A stretch of 15,458 bases of DNA from Alphaproteobacteria bacterium (GTDB lineage Bacteria > Pseudomonadota > Alphaproteobacteria > Micavibrionales > Micavibrionaceae), in the NCBI GenBank assembly GCA_002701555.1, contig NZVS01000051.1, forward strand, positions 1 to 15,458, written 5' to 3'. The notes beneath the pieces were generated by a model. It made no database searches and was not told where the DNA came from. It was given only the letters and a program-made list of their open reading frames with translations. Position numbers and translations under genes: made by a program. Of the stretch, positions 1 through 7,101 are shown piece by piece; the first letter of the stretch is position 1; each line of letters opens with the position of its first letter.

Positions 1-211
1 TTGTAGAACGTGGCAGCATACCATATTCGGCAGTAACCCAACCCTTTCCGCTGTTTTTCATCCAGCCCGGAACCCGTTCTTCAATAGTTGCAGTGCATAA
101 AACGTGTGTATCACCACATTTCACGAAACATGATCCTTCTGCATGTTTTGAAAAGCCTGGTTCAAAAATAATGGGGCGCATCTGGTCAAGATTACGGGAG
201 GATGGTCGCAT
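1..211 (-). CDS. rph: Ribonuclease PH, N-terminal part (runs off the window)
   Basis: RNase PH is a phosphorolytic 3'-to-5' exoribonuclease that trims tRNA 3' ends and other RNAs. Reading the minus strand from the ATG at 211-209 gives about 70 residues beginning MRPSSRNLDQMRPI. They continue through the family landmarks KHAEGS, GDTHVLCTATIEE, VPGW and TAEYGMLPRST, which match the first 70 residues of RNase PH almost without gaps. The catalytic C-terminal part lies beyond base 1. An in-frame ATG at 223 would add four residues (MEIN), but the GGAG six bases upstream of the 211 ATG, and the family's usual MRP start, favour 211. It is divergent from hrcA, a common alphaproteobacterial arrangement. 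Identity is secure; only the truncation limits the call. Confidence 0.95.
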   Translation of the reverse strand, partial: MRPSSRNLDQMRPIIFEPGFSKHAEGSCFVKCGDTHVLCTATIEERVPGWMKNSGKGWVTAEYGMLPRST

Positions 212-262
212 GTTTATCTCCATGTTTAAAAAAGTGGTTCTACAATAGTTATTCAGCTGCGC

Positions 263-291
263 ATCAAAACAATCATCTGAATAATTGTCAA
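263..291 (-). promoter_or_regulatory. Candidate rph promoter
   Basis: On the minus strand a perfect TTGACA (291-286) is followed 17 bases later by TTTGAT (268-263), which matches TATAAT at four of six positions. This would give a leader of roughly 45 bases before the rph ATG. The -35 lies over the hrcA -35 on the other strand. The weak -10 keeps confidence low. Confidence 0.35.
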
Positions 292-313
292 TCGCCGTTA
301 GAAAAATTATACT
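285..313 (+). promoter_or_regulatory. Candidate sigma70-like promoter of hrcA (leaderless geometry)
   Basis: TTGTCA (285-290), a 17-base spacer and TATACT (308-313). Transcription would begin about seven bases after the -10, at or next to the ATG at 321, so the mRNA would have essentially no leader. No Shine-Dalgarno is visible before 321, which fits. No CIRCE-type repeat (TTAGCACTC-N9-GAGTGCTAA) is present between rph and hrcA. Confidence 0.6.
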
Positions 314-320
314 GTTCTTT

Positions 321-1361
321 ATGTTACCTAATTTAAACGACAGACAACTCGATATTTTCCGGTTTGTAGTAGACAACTATTTACAAACAGGATCGGCTGT
401 TGGCTCCCGCACAATTTCTGATGGCGGACGGATAACCTTATCCCCCGCAACAATACGTGCGGTACTTGCAGACCTCGAAAACGAAGGTTTTTTATATGCC
501 CCCCATACATCAGCGGGTCGCATGCCTACAGATTTGGGCCTGAGGTATTACATCGACGGATTACTTGAAATTGGAAATTTAACCAAAGAAGAACAAAAAA
601 GCCTCGAGGAAGCCTGTAAGCAAGATGAAACCTCTTACCGTGAACTTTACGAGCAAGCCGGTACAGCCCTTTATGGGTTGTCACAAACAACTAGTCTGGT
701 TGTTGCGCCCACTAAGGACAAACCTTTAAAACAAATTCAATTCGTAAGGTTGGAAGCCGAAAAAGCGCTTGTTGTTCTTGTTCACCAGGACGGGTCAGTT
801 AGTAACAGACTAATGTCACTCAACCCGAGCCTTCCTGATTCAGCTTTGATGCGTGCGTCTAATTTTTTAAATGACCATGTTCGCGGCAAAACTTTGTCGG
901 GTTTGAAAACCTATATTGCTGCTGAAATCAAAAAACATAAAAATTCAATAGACCGCCTTACCCAAAGCCTTATTGAATCTGGATTAGCGTCTCCTGCATC
1001 TGGTAGTAAGTCAGGATTTATAGTCGTAAGAGGACAGTCAACACTCCTGAACAACCTTGAAAACTCTGCGCGACTGGAAGAGGTAAGTGATTTATTTGCT
1101 ATGCTGGAGGAACAAGAGACGATTTCAAAACTTCTAGACACAACACGTGATGCAGACGGTGTTCAAATTTTTGTCGGCACTGAAAACAAAGTTTTTGCAA
1201 GATCAGGCTGGTCGATGATTTTATCGCCCTATAAAAGCAATGATGGAAATATCGTCGGCGCATTAGGCGTAATCGGCCCCACACGCTTGAATTATGGGCG
1301 TATCATCCCTATGGTGGATTACACTGCACGAATAATGGAAAAATTATTGCGTGGTAAGTAA
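321..1361 (+). CDS. hrcA: Heat-inducible transcription repressor HrcA
   Basis: HrcA is a winged-helix repressor that binds CIRCE operators, typically upstream of groESL, and depends on GroEL for activity. The 346-residue product is of normal length. The N-terminal DNA-binding region carries LPNLNDRQLDIFRFVVDNY, TGSAVGSRTIS and SPATIRAVLADLENEGF, followed by the family signature PHTSAGRMPTDLGLRYYIDG. The C-terminal part has the GAF-like region ending IGPTRLNYGRIIPMVDYTA. An upstream TTG at 285 would extend the protein by 12 residues, but that codon is the proposed -35 hexamer and the family normally begins near the (M)LPNLN segment, so I chose ATG 321. grpE follows after 58 bases, probably in the same transcript. 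The operators it controls are not in this window, as no CIRCE was found. Confidence 0.96.
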   Translation: MLPNLNDRQLDIFRFVVDNYLQTGSAVGSRTISDGGRITLSPATIRAVLADLENEGFLYAPHTSAGRMPTDLGLRYYIDGLLEIGNLTKEEQKSLEEACKQDETSYRELYEQAGTALYGLSQTTSLVVAPTKDKPLKQIQFVRLEAEKALVVLVHQDGSVSNRLMSLNPSLPDSALMRASNFLNDHVRGKTLSGLKTYIAAEIKKHKNSIDRLTQSLIESGLASPASGSKSGFIVVRGQSTLLNNLENSARLEEVSDLFAMLEEQETISKLLDTTRDADGVQIFVGTENKVFARSGWSMILSPYKSNDGNIVGALGVIGPTRLNYGRIIPMVDYTARIMEKLLRGK

Positions 1362-1419
1362 ACTGAATTTAGTTTGCAATCGTAGATATAAAAGAGGGTT
1401 AGATAACAAGGATAGTAAA

Positions 1420-2121
1420 ATGGAAAACAGCGAAAATAATAATGATATTCCAGAAGGCTTTGATGAGCCAACAGGCCCTTTTGCGAAAAGAAATAAATCC
1501 ACGCCGGGTGGACTAGAATCCTATGATTCTTTCGCCGAAGCCGATGCACAAGCGGCATTCGACCGCGAACAGGAATTAGAAGAACAAGACAGCGATGCTG
1601 ACAGCGCTCCTGCAGAGCACGACCGCGTTGCCGAGCTTGAACAAGAAGTTGCCAAGATGAAAGATCAGGCATTGCGTGCCTTAGCAGAGGCAGAAAACGC
1701 CCGACGTCGCGCGACAAAAGACCGCGAAGATGCCTCACGATTTGCAGTAAGTGGCTTTGCCCGCGACCTGCTGGCAGTATCTGACAATTTGCGTCGCGCA
1801 CTAGAATCTGTTCCTGAAGATGTCAGCGGGGCATCTGACCAGTTCACGAATTTACTAGCAGGCGTTGAGGCTACAGAGCGTGAGCTTCTTAAGATTTTTG
1901 AAAAACACGGTATTCAGAAAATTGCTCCTATGGATGAAAAGTTTGATCCTAACTTTCATGAAGTTATGTTTGAGGCGCCTATGCCAGATAAAGAGGCAGG
2001 TACAGTTATTCAAGTCATGGAAGCAGGTTATATACTCAACGGTAGATTGATCCGCCCGGCACGCGTAGGCGTTGCAAAGGGCGACGCCGCCTCCGGCAAT
2101 ACTATTAATGAAAGTGTTTAA
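1420..2121 (+). CDS. grpE: Nucleotide exchange factor GrpE
   Basis: GrpE releases ADP from DnaK and so resets the Hsp70 cycle. The ATG at 1420 is preceded by AAGGAT at suitable spacing. A GTG at 1351 in the same frame would overlap hrcA and add unconserved residues, so it was rejected. In the 233-residue product, residues 1-66 are acidic and probably disordered. Residues 67-115 form a long charged helix (VAELEQEVAKMKDQALRALAE) that would make the dimeric coiled coil. Residues about 165-221 form the beta domain, with the C-terminal signature GYILNGRLIRPARVGVAKG. It lies 58 bases behind hrcA, as in most bacteria that pair the two. No terminator is visible behind it. Confidence 0.96.
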   Translation: MENSENNNDIPEGFDEPTGPFAKRNKSTPGGLESYDSFAEADAQAAFDREQELEEQDSDADSAPAEHDRVAELEQEVAKMKDQALRALAEAENARRRATKDREDASRFAVSGFARDLLAVSDNLRRALESVPEDVSGASDQFTNLLAGVEATERELLKIFEKHGIQKIAPMDEKFDPNFHEVMFEAPMPDKEAGTVIQVMEAGYILNGRLIRPARVGVAKGDAASGNTINESV

Positions 2122-2138
2122 GCCGGCCACGATTTAAA

Positions 2139-2167
2139 TTGACATAACATTAAGCAGTGCTTATTCT
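2139..2167 (+). promoter_or_regulatory. Candidate promoter of the peptidase gene (leaderless geometry)
   Basis: A perfect TTGACA (2139-2144), a 17-base spacer and TATTCT (2162-2167, four of six matches to TATAAT). The predicted start point falls at about 2174-2176, on or beside the ATG at 2176. There is no Shine-Dalgarno, so the transcript should be leaderless. It begins only 18 bases after the grpE stop, so the peptidase can be expressed independently of hrcA-grpE. Confidence 0.6.
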
Positions 2168-2175
2168 CACGCTCT

Positions 2176-3057
2176 ATGGGAATAAACAAATTAAGCATTT
2201 CTTTTTCAACGGCTGTAACGGCAGCCGCATGCTTGTTAGTACCTTCTGCATCGGCAGCCCAGGAAAACGGGTATCATGACTTTATATCTTCACTGCCTTC
2301 TCCGTCAGATTTTGTTAAAGATCAGGGAATAAAATATTCTTCTGATACGATGGAGTGGATTGAAGATGTAGGAAAAGACGTAAAAGTAATTGAGAGCGGC
2401 AGTCAAGATTACGAGCTTTTTTGCCAGATCCGCTCTTCTGTGTGCAATTCTGTCGCTTTGTTTCTGACACCGGTGCCGATATACTCTTTAGGCCCTTCAC
2501 AAGAAGACATTGCCAATGGTGAAAATACCCATTTTATTATAACCCCCAGAAACACAGAAAAAAGCATGTCGTTTTTCCACGAACTTCAACATTACAAAGA
2601 CCGCATTGAGCATGGTGATGCAAATGATAGTCAGTCAAAATTTGAGCGTGAAATATCAGCAGACCGACTAACATATAGTGTTCTCACACGTGAATTTGGT
2701 TTAGAAACAGCAGAACTTCTTACCGCCATGCGGGCATTGAAAGGCCCGACAGATGCACTTCATGATTCAAGTTCTCAACTGGGTTTAAGCGACATAATAT
2801 CAATTGATTACGATACCCATAGTAAAGTTCGGTACAGAGTAAACAGTCTTGGAGAAGCCTGCACTTATGGTAGGCGCAATGATGTGACTTTTTCACCCCT
2901 CCATCGTTATACGCAGTTGAAACTTTGTTTCAAGGACATGAACTTTACTGCAGACGAAGAAATGAAAGAAGAAAAAGACGGTGTTAGACAAAGATATATA
3001 AACGCATATAACACCCTTTATCCTGAGGCTGACTTATCTCTCACGCCTACGGGATAA
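2176..3057 (+). CDS. Predicted secreted zinc metallopeptidase (HExxH), unrecognised family
   Basis: I do not recognise the family. The 293-residue product starts with a clear signal peptide (hydrophobic stretch to about residue 24, likely cut after SASAA at 28), so it should act in the periplasm or outside the cell. Residues 133-139 read FFHELQH, a zincin HExxH motif with H135 and H139 as zinc ligands and E136 as catalytic base. Twenty residues on, EISAD (159-163) fits the ExxxD pattern that supplies the third ligand, E159, in several metallopeptidase clans. The mature part has four cysteines (83, 90, 229, 251), which could form two disulfides. It sits between grpE and dnaK, an unusual place, but has its own promoter. 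The start at 2176 lacks a ribosome binding site and fits a leaderless message. The substrate cannot be told from the sequence. Confidence 0.8.
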   Translation: MGINKLSISFSTAVTAAACLLVPSASAAQENGYHDFISSLPSPSDFVKDQGIKYSSDTMEWIEDVGKDVKVIESGSQDYELFCQIRSSVCNSVALFLTPVPIYSLGPSQEDIANGENTHFIITPRNTEKSMSFFHELQHYKDRIEHGDANDSQSKFEREISADRLTYSVLTREFGLETAELLTAMRALKGPTDALHDSSSQLGLSDIISIDYDTHSKVRYRVNSLGEACTYGRRNDVTFSPLHRYTQLKLCFKDMNFTADEEMKEEKDGVRQRYINAYNTLYPEADLSLTPTG

Positions 3058-3111
3058 AATAAAAATACTTTCCATGTCATCCAGATTTGATTTTTCCGCG
3101 TATATAGTTAT

Positions 3112-3138
3112 GTTGAAAGTCGACGGAAATGCCTATTT
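3112..3138 (+). promoter_or_regulatory. RpoH (sigma32)-type heat-shock promoter of dnaK
   Basis: GTTGAAA (3112-3118), a 13-base spacer and CCTATTT (3132-3138). This is close to the alphaproteobacterial RpoH pattern CTTGAA ... CYTATNT and differs from the vegetative promoters elsewhere in the window. It predicts a start near 3145 and a dnaK leader of about 130 bases. No CIRCE repeat accompanies it, so dnaK is probably controlled by RpoH rather than HrcA. Confidence 0.72.
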
Positions 3139-3176
3139 TAGGGTTTTCAAGGCTTCAAATACGCTTTAAAAGCTGT

Positions 3177-3206
3177 ATATTGATTTGTACTTAACAATTT
3201 CAATAT
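3177..3206 (+). promoter_or_regulatory. AT-rich hairpin in the dnaK 5' leader
   Basis: ATATTGA (3177-3183) pairs with TCAATAT (3200-3206). Inside, after a small internal loop, TTGT pairs with ACAA around a five-base loop. The whole would be a long, weak, AU-rich stem in the leader. A second short stem, GCCC-TTATG-GGGC, follows near 3233-3245. The ribosome binding site (GAGAG before 3279) is not inside either stem, so a thermosensor role is only a possibility. Confidence 0.35.
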
Positions 3207-3278
3207 CGTTTTTAAACGGAAGTTATGACGGTGCCCTTATGGGGCTGACATGAATTTGCCAATAGAAAGAGAGTAAAA

Positions 3279-5243
3279 ATGAGTAAAGTAATTGGTATTG
3301 ACCTCGGAACAACAAATTCCTGCGTAGCAGTAATGGATGGTTCTGAACCTCGTGTAATCGAAAATTCAGAAGGTGCACGGACAACGCCGTCCATGATTGC
3401 CTTTACAAAAGACGGCGAGCGTTTGGTTGGGCAACCTGCAAAACGCCAGGCTGTTACTAACCCGGAAAACACTTTATATGCGGTAAAACGTCTTATTGGG
3501 CGTCGCTTTAAAGATGCTGAGACGCAAGATCTTGCCAAAAAAGCGCCTTTTAAAATAGTCGAAGGCGATAATGGCGATGCATGGGTTGAAATTGACGGCG
3601 AAACATACGCCCCTGCTCAGCTATCTGCGATGATTTTGGGTAAGATGAAGGAAACAGCGGAAAGCTTCCTTGGCTCAGAAGTTACACAAGCCGTAATTAC
3701 CGTTCCAGCCTATTTTAATGATTCACAGCGTCAAGCAACCAAAGATGCCGGTAAGATAGCAGGACTGGAAGTGCTTCGTATAATAAACGAACCTACTGCA
3801 GCGGCACTTGCCTATGGTCTTGATAAGAAAAAATCCGGTACTGTTGCCGTTTATGACCTGGGTGGAGGTACGTTCGACGTGTCCATTCTGGAAATAGGCG
3901 ACGGTGTTTTTGAAGTGAAATCCACTAATGGAGATACTTTCCTTGGTGGGGAGGACTTTGATATCCGCATCATTGATTACTTAGCCGATGAGTTCAAGAA
4001 AGAAAACGGTATTGATCTTAGAGATGACAAGCTTGCCTTGCAGCGTCTGAAAGAAGCTGCTGAAAAAGCAAAAATTGAATTATCATCTGCAACACAAACC
4101 GAAGTTAATCTGCCTTTTATCACGGCTGATTCCTCTGGTCCTAAGCACTTGAATATCAAGTTGTCACGCGCCAAACTTGAAGCACTTGTCGATGATTTGG
4201 TCCGCCGTACTATCGAGCCATGCAAATCCGCATTGAAAGATGCCGGTATCAAAGCATCCGAAATCGATGAGGTTGTACTTGTTGGTGGTATGACACGTAT
4301 GCCGAAAATTATTGATACTGTTAAAGAATTTTTTGGCAAGGATCCTCATAAAGGCGTTAACCCTGATGAAGTTGTTGCCGATGGTGCAGCAATTCAGGGT
4401 GGTGTTTTGCAGGGTGATGTGAAGGATGTTCTTCTTCTTGATGTAACACCATTGTCTTTGGGTATCGAAACGCTTGGCGGTGTGTTCACAAGGTTGATTG
4501 AGCGCAATACAACGATCCCGACCAAGAAAAGCCAGACATTCTCAACAGCAGAAGATAATCAAACGGCTGTGACTATCCGGGTCTTCCAAGGTGAGCGTGA
4601 GATGGCAGCAGACAACAAGGTTCTTGGGCAATTTGATTTGGTGGGCATACCCTCTGCACCACGAGGCGTCCCCCAAATCGAGGTGACTTTCGATATTGAT
4701 GCTAACGGTATTGTTCAGGTCTCGGCCAAAGACAAAGCCACTGGCAAGGAACAGCAAATTCGTATTCAAGCCTCTGGTGGCTTAAGCGACGAAGATATCG
4801 AAGGTATGGTCAAGGATGCCGAAGCCAATGCCGATGCTGATAAAAAACGTCGTGAAGCCGTTGAAGTCAAAAACCAGGCTGAAAGCCTCATCCATGCGAC
4901 AGAAGGCTCTCTCAAAGAACTGGGCGATAGTGTTGACACAGCCGATAGAGAAGCCGCTGAGAAAGCAATTGAAGAATTGCGCGCCACTTTGGATAGCGAT
5001 GACAAAGACGCTATACAGGCCAAACTTGATGCTCTTCAAAAAGTGTCAATGAAAATTGGCGAGGCTGCCTATAGAAAGGCTCAGGAAGATGCCGCAGCAG
5101 AAGGTGCGCCTGATGCAGATGCAGCAGACACTGCAGATGCCAGCTCTAAGTCGGACTCTAAGGAAGATGTTGTCGATGCCGACTTCACTGATTTATCTCT
5201 GGATGATGATGACGAAGACGATGCAAAGGGTAAAACTGCCTAA
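3279..5243 (+). CDS. dnaK: Molecular chaperone DnaK (Hsp70)
   Basis: DnaK is the ATP-driven Hsp70 that binds exposed hydrophobic segments of client proteins in the cytoplasm, working with DnaJ and GrpE. The 654-residue product is nearly collinear with alphaproteobacterial and mitochondrial Hsp70. Residues 4-14 (VIGIDLGTTNS) make the phosphate loop. Further on come VITVPAYFNDSQRQATKDAG, RIINEPTAAALAYG and VYDLGGGTFDVSILE of the nucleotide-binding domain, then VLLLDVTPLSLGIETLGG at the linker and start of the substrate-binding domain (from about residue 383). The C-terminal helical lid ends in an alanine/aspartate-rich tail with DVVDADF, then an extra acidic run (SLDDDDEDD) before the end. GAGAG precedes the ATG. 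An RpoH-type promoter lies about 150 bases upstream and a hairpin terminator separates it from dnaJ. Confidence 0.99.
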   Translation: MSKVIGIDLGTTNSCVAVMDGSEPRVIENSEGARTTPSMIAFTKDGERLVGQPAKRQAVTNPENTLYAVKRLIGRRFKDAETQDLAKKAPFKIVEGDNGDAWVEIDGETYAPAQLSAMILGKMKETAESFLGSEVTQAVITVPAYFNDSQRQATKDAGKIAGLEVLRIINEPTAAALAYGLDKKKSGTVAVYDLGGGTFDVSILEIGDGVFEVKSTNGDTFLGGEDFDIRIIDYLADEFKKENGIDLRDDKLALQRLKEAAEKAKIELSSATQTEVNLPFITADSSGPKHLNIKLSRAKLEALVDDLVRRTIEPCKSALKDAGIKASEIDEVVLVGGMTRMPKIIDTVKEFFGKDPHKGVNPDEVVADGAAIQGGVLQGDVKDVLLLDVTPLSLGIETLGGVFTRLIERNTTIPTKKSQTFSTAEDNQTAVTIRVFQGEREMAADNKVLGQFDLVGIPSAPRGVPQIEVTFDIDANGIVQVSAKDKATGKEQQIRIQASGGLSDEDIEGMVKDAEANADADKKRREAVEVKNQAESLIHATEGSLKELGDSVDTADREAAEKAIEELRATLDSDDKDAIQAKLDALQKVSMKIGEAAYRKAQEDAAAEGAPDADAADTADASSKSDSKEDVVDADFTDLSLDDDDEDDAKGKTA

Positions 5244-5256
5244 TTACGCAAATGAT

Positions 5257-5291
5257 TTAACCCGCTTTTCAAAAGCGGGTTAAACTTTTTT
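5257..5291 (+). terminator. Hairpin terminator between dnaK and dnaJ
   Basis: TTAACCCGCTTTT (5257-5269) and its exact complement AAAAGCGGGTTAA (5271-5283) form a strong stem, followed by six T residues (5286-5291). No separate promoter is evident between here and dnaJ at 5312. dnaJ is therefore probably expressed by read-through, and this stem would set the dnaK:dnaJ ratio and protect the dnaK 3' end. Confidence 0.85.
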
Positions 5292-5311
5292 CAAAGAAAA
5301 TTTGAAGACTT

Positions 5312-6469
5312 ATGAGTAAAGATTATTACGACATTCTAGGAGTTGATAAAAAGGCCGATGCTGATGAGCTTAAAAAAGCTTACAGGAAACTTGCGCTTAA
5401 ATATCACCCTGACCAAAACAAGGATAACCCGGAAGCGGAAGCCAAGTTTAAGGAGTTAAACGAAGCTTATGATATATTAAAAGATCCTCAAAAAAGATCA
5501 GCATATGATCAATATGGAGAAGCTGCTTTTTCAGGTGGTATGGGAGGTCCGGGAGGCCCTGGTGGCGGTGGCTTTAATCCACGTGATTTCTCAGGCTTTG
5601 GTTCTGCTTTTTCTGATATATTCGAAGACATGTTTGGCGGTGGAATGGGTGGTGGACGTAACAACGGGCCTGCCAGAGGCGCGGATATGCAGTTCACCAT
5701 GGAAATCTCGCTTGAAGATGCTTTCAAAGGCAAAGATGCCAAAATGAAAGTTCCGTCTGTTGAAAAATGTAGTAAATGTAAGGGTACAGGCTCCAAATCT
5801 TCCGGTGGAAGTCAGACATGTACAACTTGTGACGGGCGAGGCCGCGTTCGCGCTCAACAAGGTTTCTTTACGGTTGAGCGTGCTTGTCCCACCTGCCACG
5901 GGGAAGGCGAAGTTATTACAGATCCTTGTGAGGCGTGTAATGGGCAAGGTCGCGTCAGAAAAGAAAAAACATTACAGGTCAACATTCCTTCCGGGATTGA
6001 TCAAGGCAGACGTATAAGGCTTGCCGGGGAAGGTGAAGCCGGGCATAAAGGCGGTCCAAGCGGCGATCTTTACGTGCTTATCGGTATTAAACCACATAAG
6101 TTCTTTAAACGTGAAGGATCGGATCTATATTGTCGTGTCCCCGTCCCTATGACGAAGGCCGCCATGGGAGGATCTGTTGAAGTTCCGACAATTGAAGGCA
6201 CGCGCGCAGGCGTTAAAATTCCGGCCGGAACGCAAACAGGCCAGCAATTTCGCCTGAAAGGCAAAGGCATGACCGTTCTGCGGTCTTCCCAACGCGGTGA
6301 CATGTATATTGAAATCTTTGTCGAAACACCAAAGAATCTTGATAAAAAGCAAAAAAGCCTCATGACCGAGTTGGATGAAACTTTGGCAAAATCAGGTAAG
6401 CATTATGATGAAAGCGAAGGTTTTTTCCAAAAGGTCAAAGACTTATGGTCAGACTTGAAAGAGAGTTAA
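5312..6469 (+). CDS. dnaJ: Co-chaperone DnaJ (Hsp40, type I)
   Basis: DnaJ delivers unfolded clients to DnaK and stimulates its ATPase. The 385-residue product has the full type I layout. The J domain spans residues 1-70 with HPD at 32-34. A Gly/Phe-rich stretch covers about 74-118. Four zinc-binding CxxCxGxG repeats begin at cysteines 153, 170, 192 and 206. The C-terminal client-binding domains contain VNIPSGIDQGRRIRLAGEGEAG and GDMYIEIFVETP. The ATG at 5312 has only a weak ribosome binding site (GAAG). It follows dnaK by 68 bases across a terminator. Its stop codon abuts that of the convergent ogt with no base between. Confidence 0.98.
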   Translation: MSKDYYDILGVDKKADADELKKAYRKLALKYHPDQNKDNPEAEAKFKELNEAYDILKDPQKRSAYDQYGEAAFSGGMGGPGGPGGGGFNPRDFSGFGSAFSDIFEDMFGGGMGGGRNNGPARGADMQFTMEISLEDAFKGKDAKMKVPSVEKCSKCKGTGSKSSGGSQTCTTCDGRGRVRAQQGFFTVERACPTCHGEGEVITDPCEACNGQGRVRKEKTLQVNIPSGIDQGRRIRLAGEGEAGHKGGPSGDLYVLIGIKPHKFFKREGSDLYCRVPVPMTKAAMGGSVEVPTIEGTRAGVKIPAGTQTGQQFRLKGKGMTVLRSSQRGDMYIEIFVETPKNLDKKQKSLMTELDETLAKSGKHYDESEGFFQKVKDLWSDLKES

Positions 6470-7033
6470 TCAAAACTCCGCGCCTTCATCTCGAAGCAGT
6501 TTCTCCTTAACATCAACACCCCAAGCGTAATTTCCAACCCCTCCATCGGAAGGCAACACGCGGTGGCACGGTATTAAATAGGCCAAAGGGTTTTTGGCCA
6601 TAGCCTGCCCTATTGAACGCGCAGCACGGGTGTTACCTGCCTTGGTTGCTAAATCTCTATACGTTAGAGTTTCGCCCGGTCGTGTTCTCGCAAGAGCCTG
6701 CCATGCACGAAGATAAAATTCTGTCCCTTTAAGCAAAACAGGTATGATATAACCCGCGTCCTCGCCACCCATCATAGCGTTAATCTGTTCAGCGTGTTCA
6801 TTACTTTTACTGACAGCTTTGCTGATTTTTGCATCCGGATAAACTTTCTGAATGCGCTCCACAGCTTGTGCCTCTTTGCCTTTTTCAATGAACGCCAGAT
6901 AGCATAATTGCTCGCCATGCAAAGCACTTATCATTGGTCCATATGAAGTCTTAAAAAGACTTAAGGTCAGATTTGAAGGCCCGCCTTTTCCTTCAAGGGT
7001 CTGAAGGGCCATATAAGATAAATTTGGTTTCAT
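6470..7033 (-). CDS. ogt: Methylated-DNA--protein-cysteine methyltransferase
   Basis: This suicide enzyme moves the alkyl group from O6-alkylguanine in DNA to its own cysteine. The 187-residue product has a divergent N-terminal domain (residues 1-100) and the conserved C-terminal domain. There, PGETLTYRDLA (119-129) and NTRAARSIGQAMAKNP (134-149, with the helix-turn-helix and the intercalating-arginine region) lead to the active site LIPCHRV at 153-159, with C156 as the acceptor. GVGNYAWGVDVKEKLLRDEGA closes the domain. No AraC-like adaptor domain is present, so it is an Ogt-type enzyme rather than full Ada. No Shine-Dalgarno precedes the ATG, and a sigma70-like promoter ends seven bases before it. 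It is divergent from nth and convergent with dnaJ. Confidence 0.93.
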   Translation of the reverse strand: MKPNLSYMALQTLEGKGGPSNLTLSLFKTSYGPMISALHGEQLCYLAFIEKGKEAQAVERIQKVYPDAKISKAVSKSNEHAEQINAMMGGEDAGYIIPVLLKGTEFYLRAWQALARTRPGETLTYRDLATKAGNTRAARSIGQAMAKNPLAYLIPCHRVLPSDGGVGNYAWGVDVKEKLLRDEGAEF

Positions 7034-7040
7034 AGATCTT

Positions 7041-7070
7041 ATTATGCAGGAAACAGCTATGTCTGGACAA
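7041..7070 (-). promoter_or_regulatory. Candidate ogt promoter (leaderless geometry)
   Basis: On the minus strand TTGTCC (7070-7065), an 18-base spacer and CATAAT (7046-7041, five of six matches to TATAAT). Only seven bases separate the -10 from the ogt ATG at 7033, so the transcript would start at or next to the AUG. The -35 overlaps that of nth on the other strand. Confidence 0.55.
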
Positions 7071-7092
7071 GATGAAAGCTGTCTTTTATACA
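7064..7092 (+). promoter_or_regulatory. Candidate nth promoter (nearly leaderless geometry)
   Basis: TGGACA (7064-7069), a 17-base spacer and TATACA (7087-7092). Transcription would start near 7099-7101, placing the ATG at 7102 within a few bases of the 5' end. No Shine-Dalgarno is seen. Its -35 shares five bases with the ogt -35 on the opposite strand. Confidence 0.5.
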
Positions 7093-7101
7093 GAAACTGA
7101 T

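Noticed and set aside
285..320. TTG start at 285 giving a 12-residue longer HrcA
   Set aside because: The TTG is the proposed -35 hexamer, the added residues are not typical of HrcA, and ATG 321 has a promoter at leaderless spacing.
1319..1801. 160-codon minus-strand frame over the hrcA end and grpE
   Set aside because: Its composition is that of a shadow frame, it has no recognisable motif, and it overlaps two certain genes.
211..3278. CIRCE operators upstream of hrcA or dnaK
   Set aside because: I looked for TTAGCACTC/GAGTGCTAA-like arms in both upstream regions and found none.
3977..4339. 120-codon minus-strand frame inside dnaK
   Set aside because: Antisense shadow of conserved dnaK codons.
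7072..7101. Upstream ATG of nth
   Set aside because: It adds ten unconserved residues. From 7102 the catalytic Lys120 and Asp138 and the four cluster cysteines fall at the E. coli numbers.
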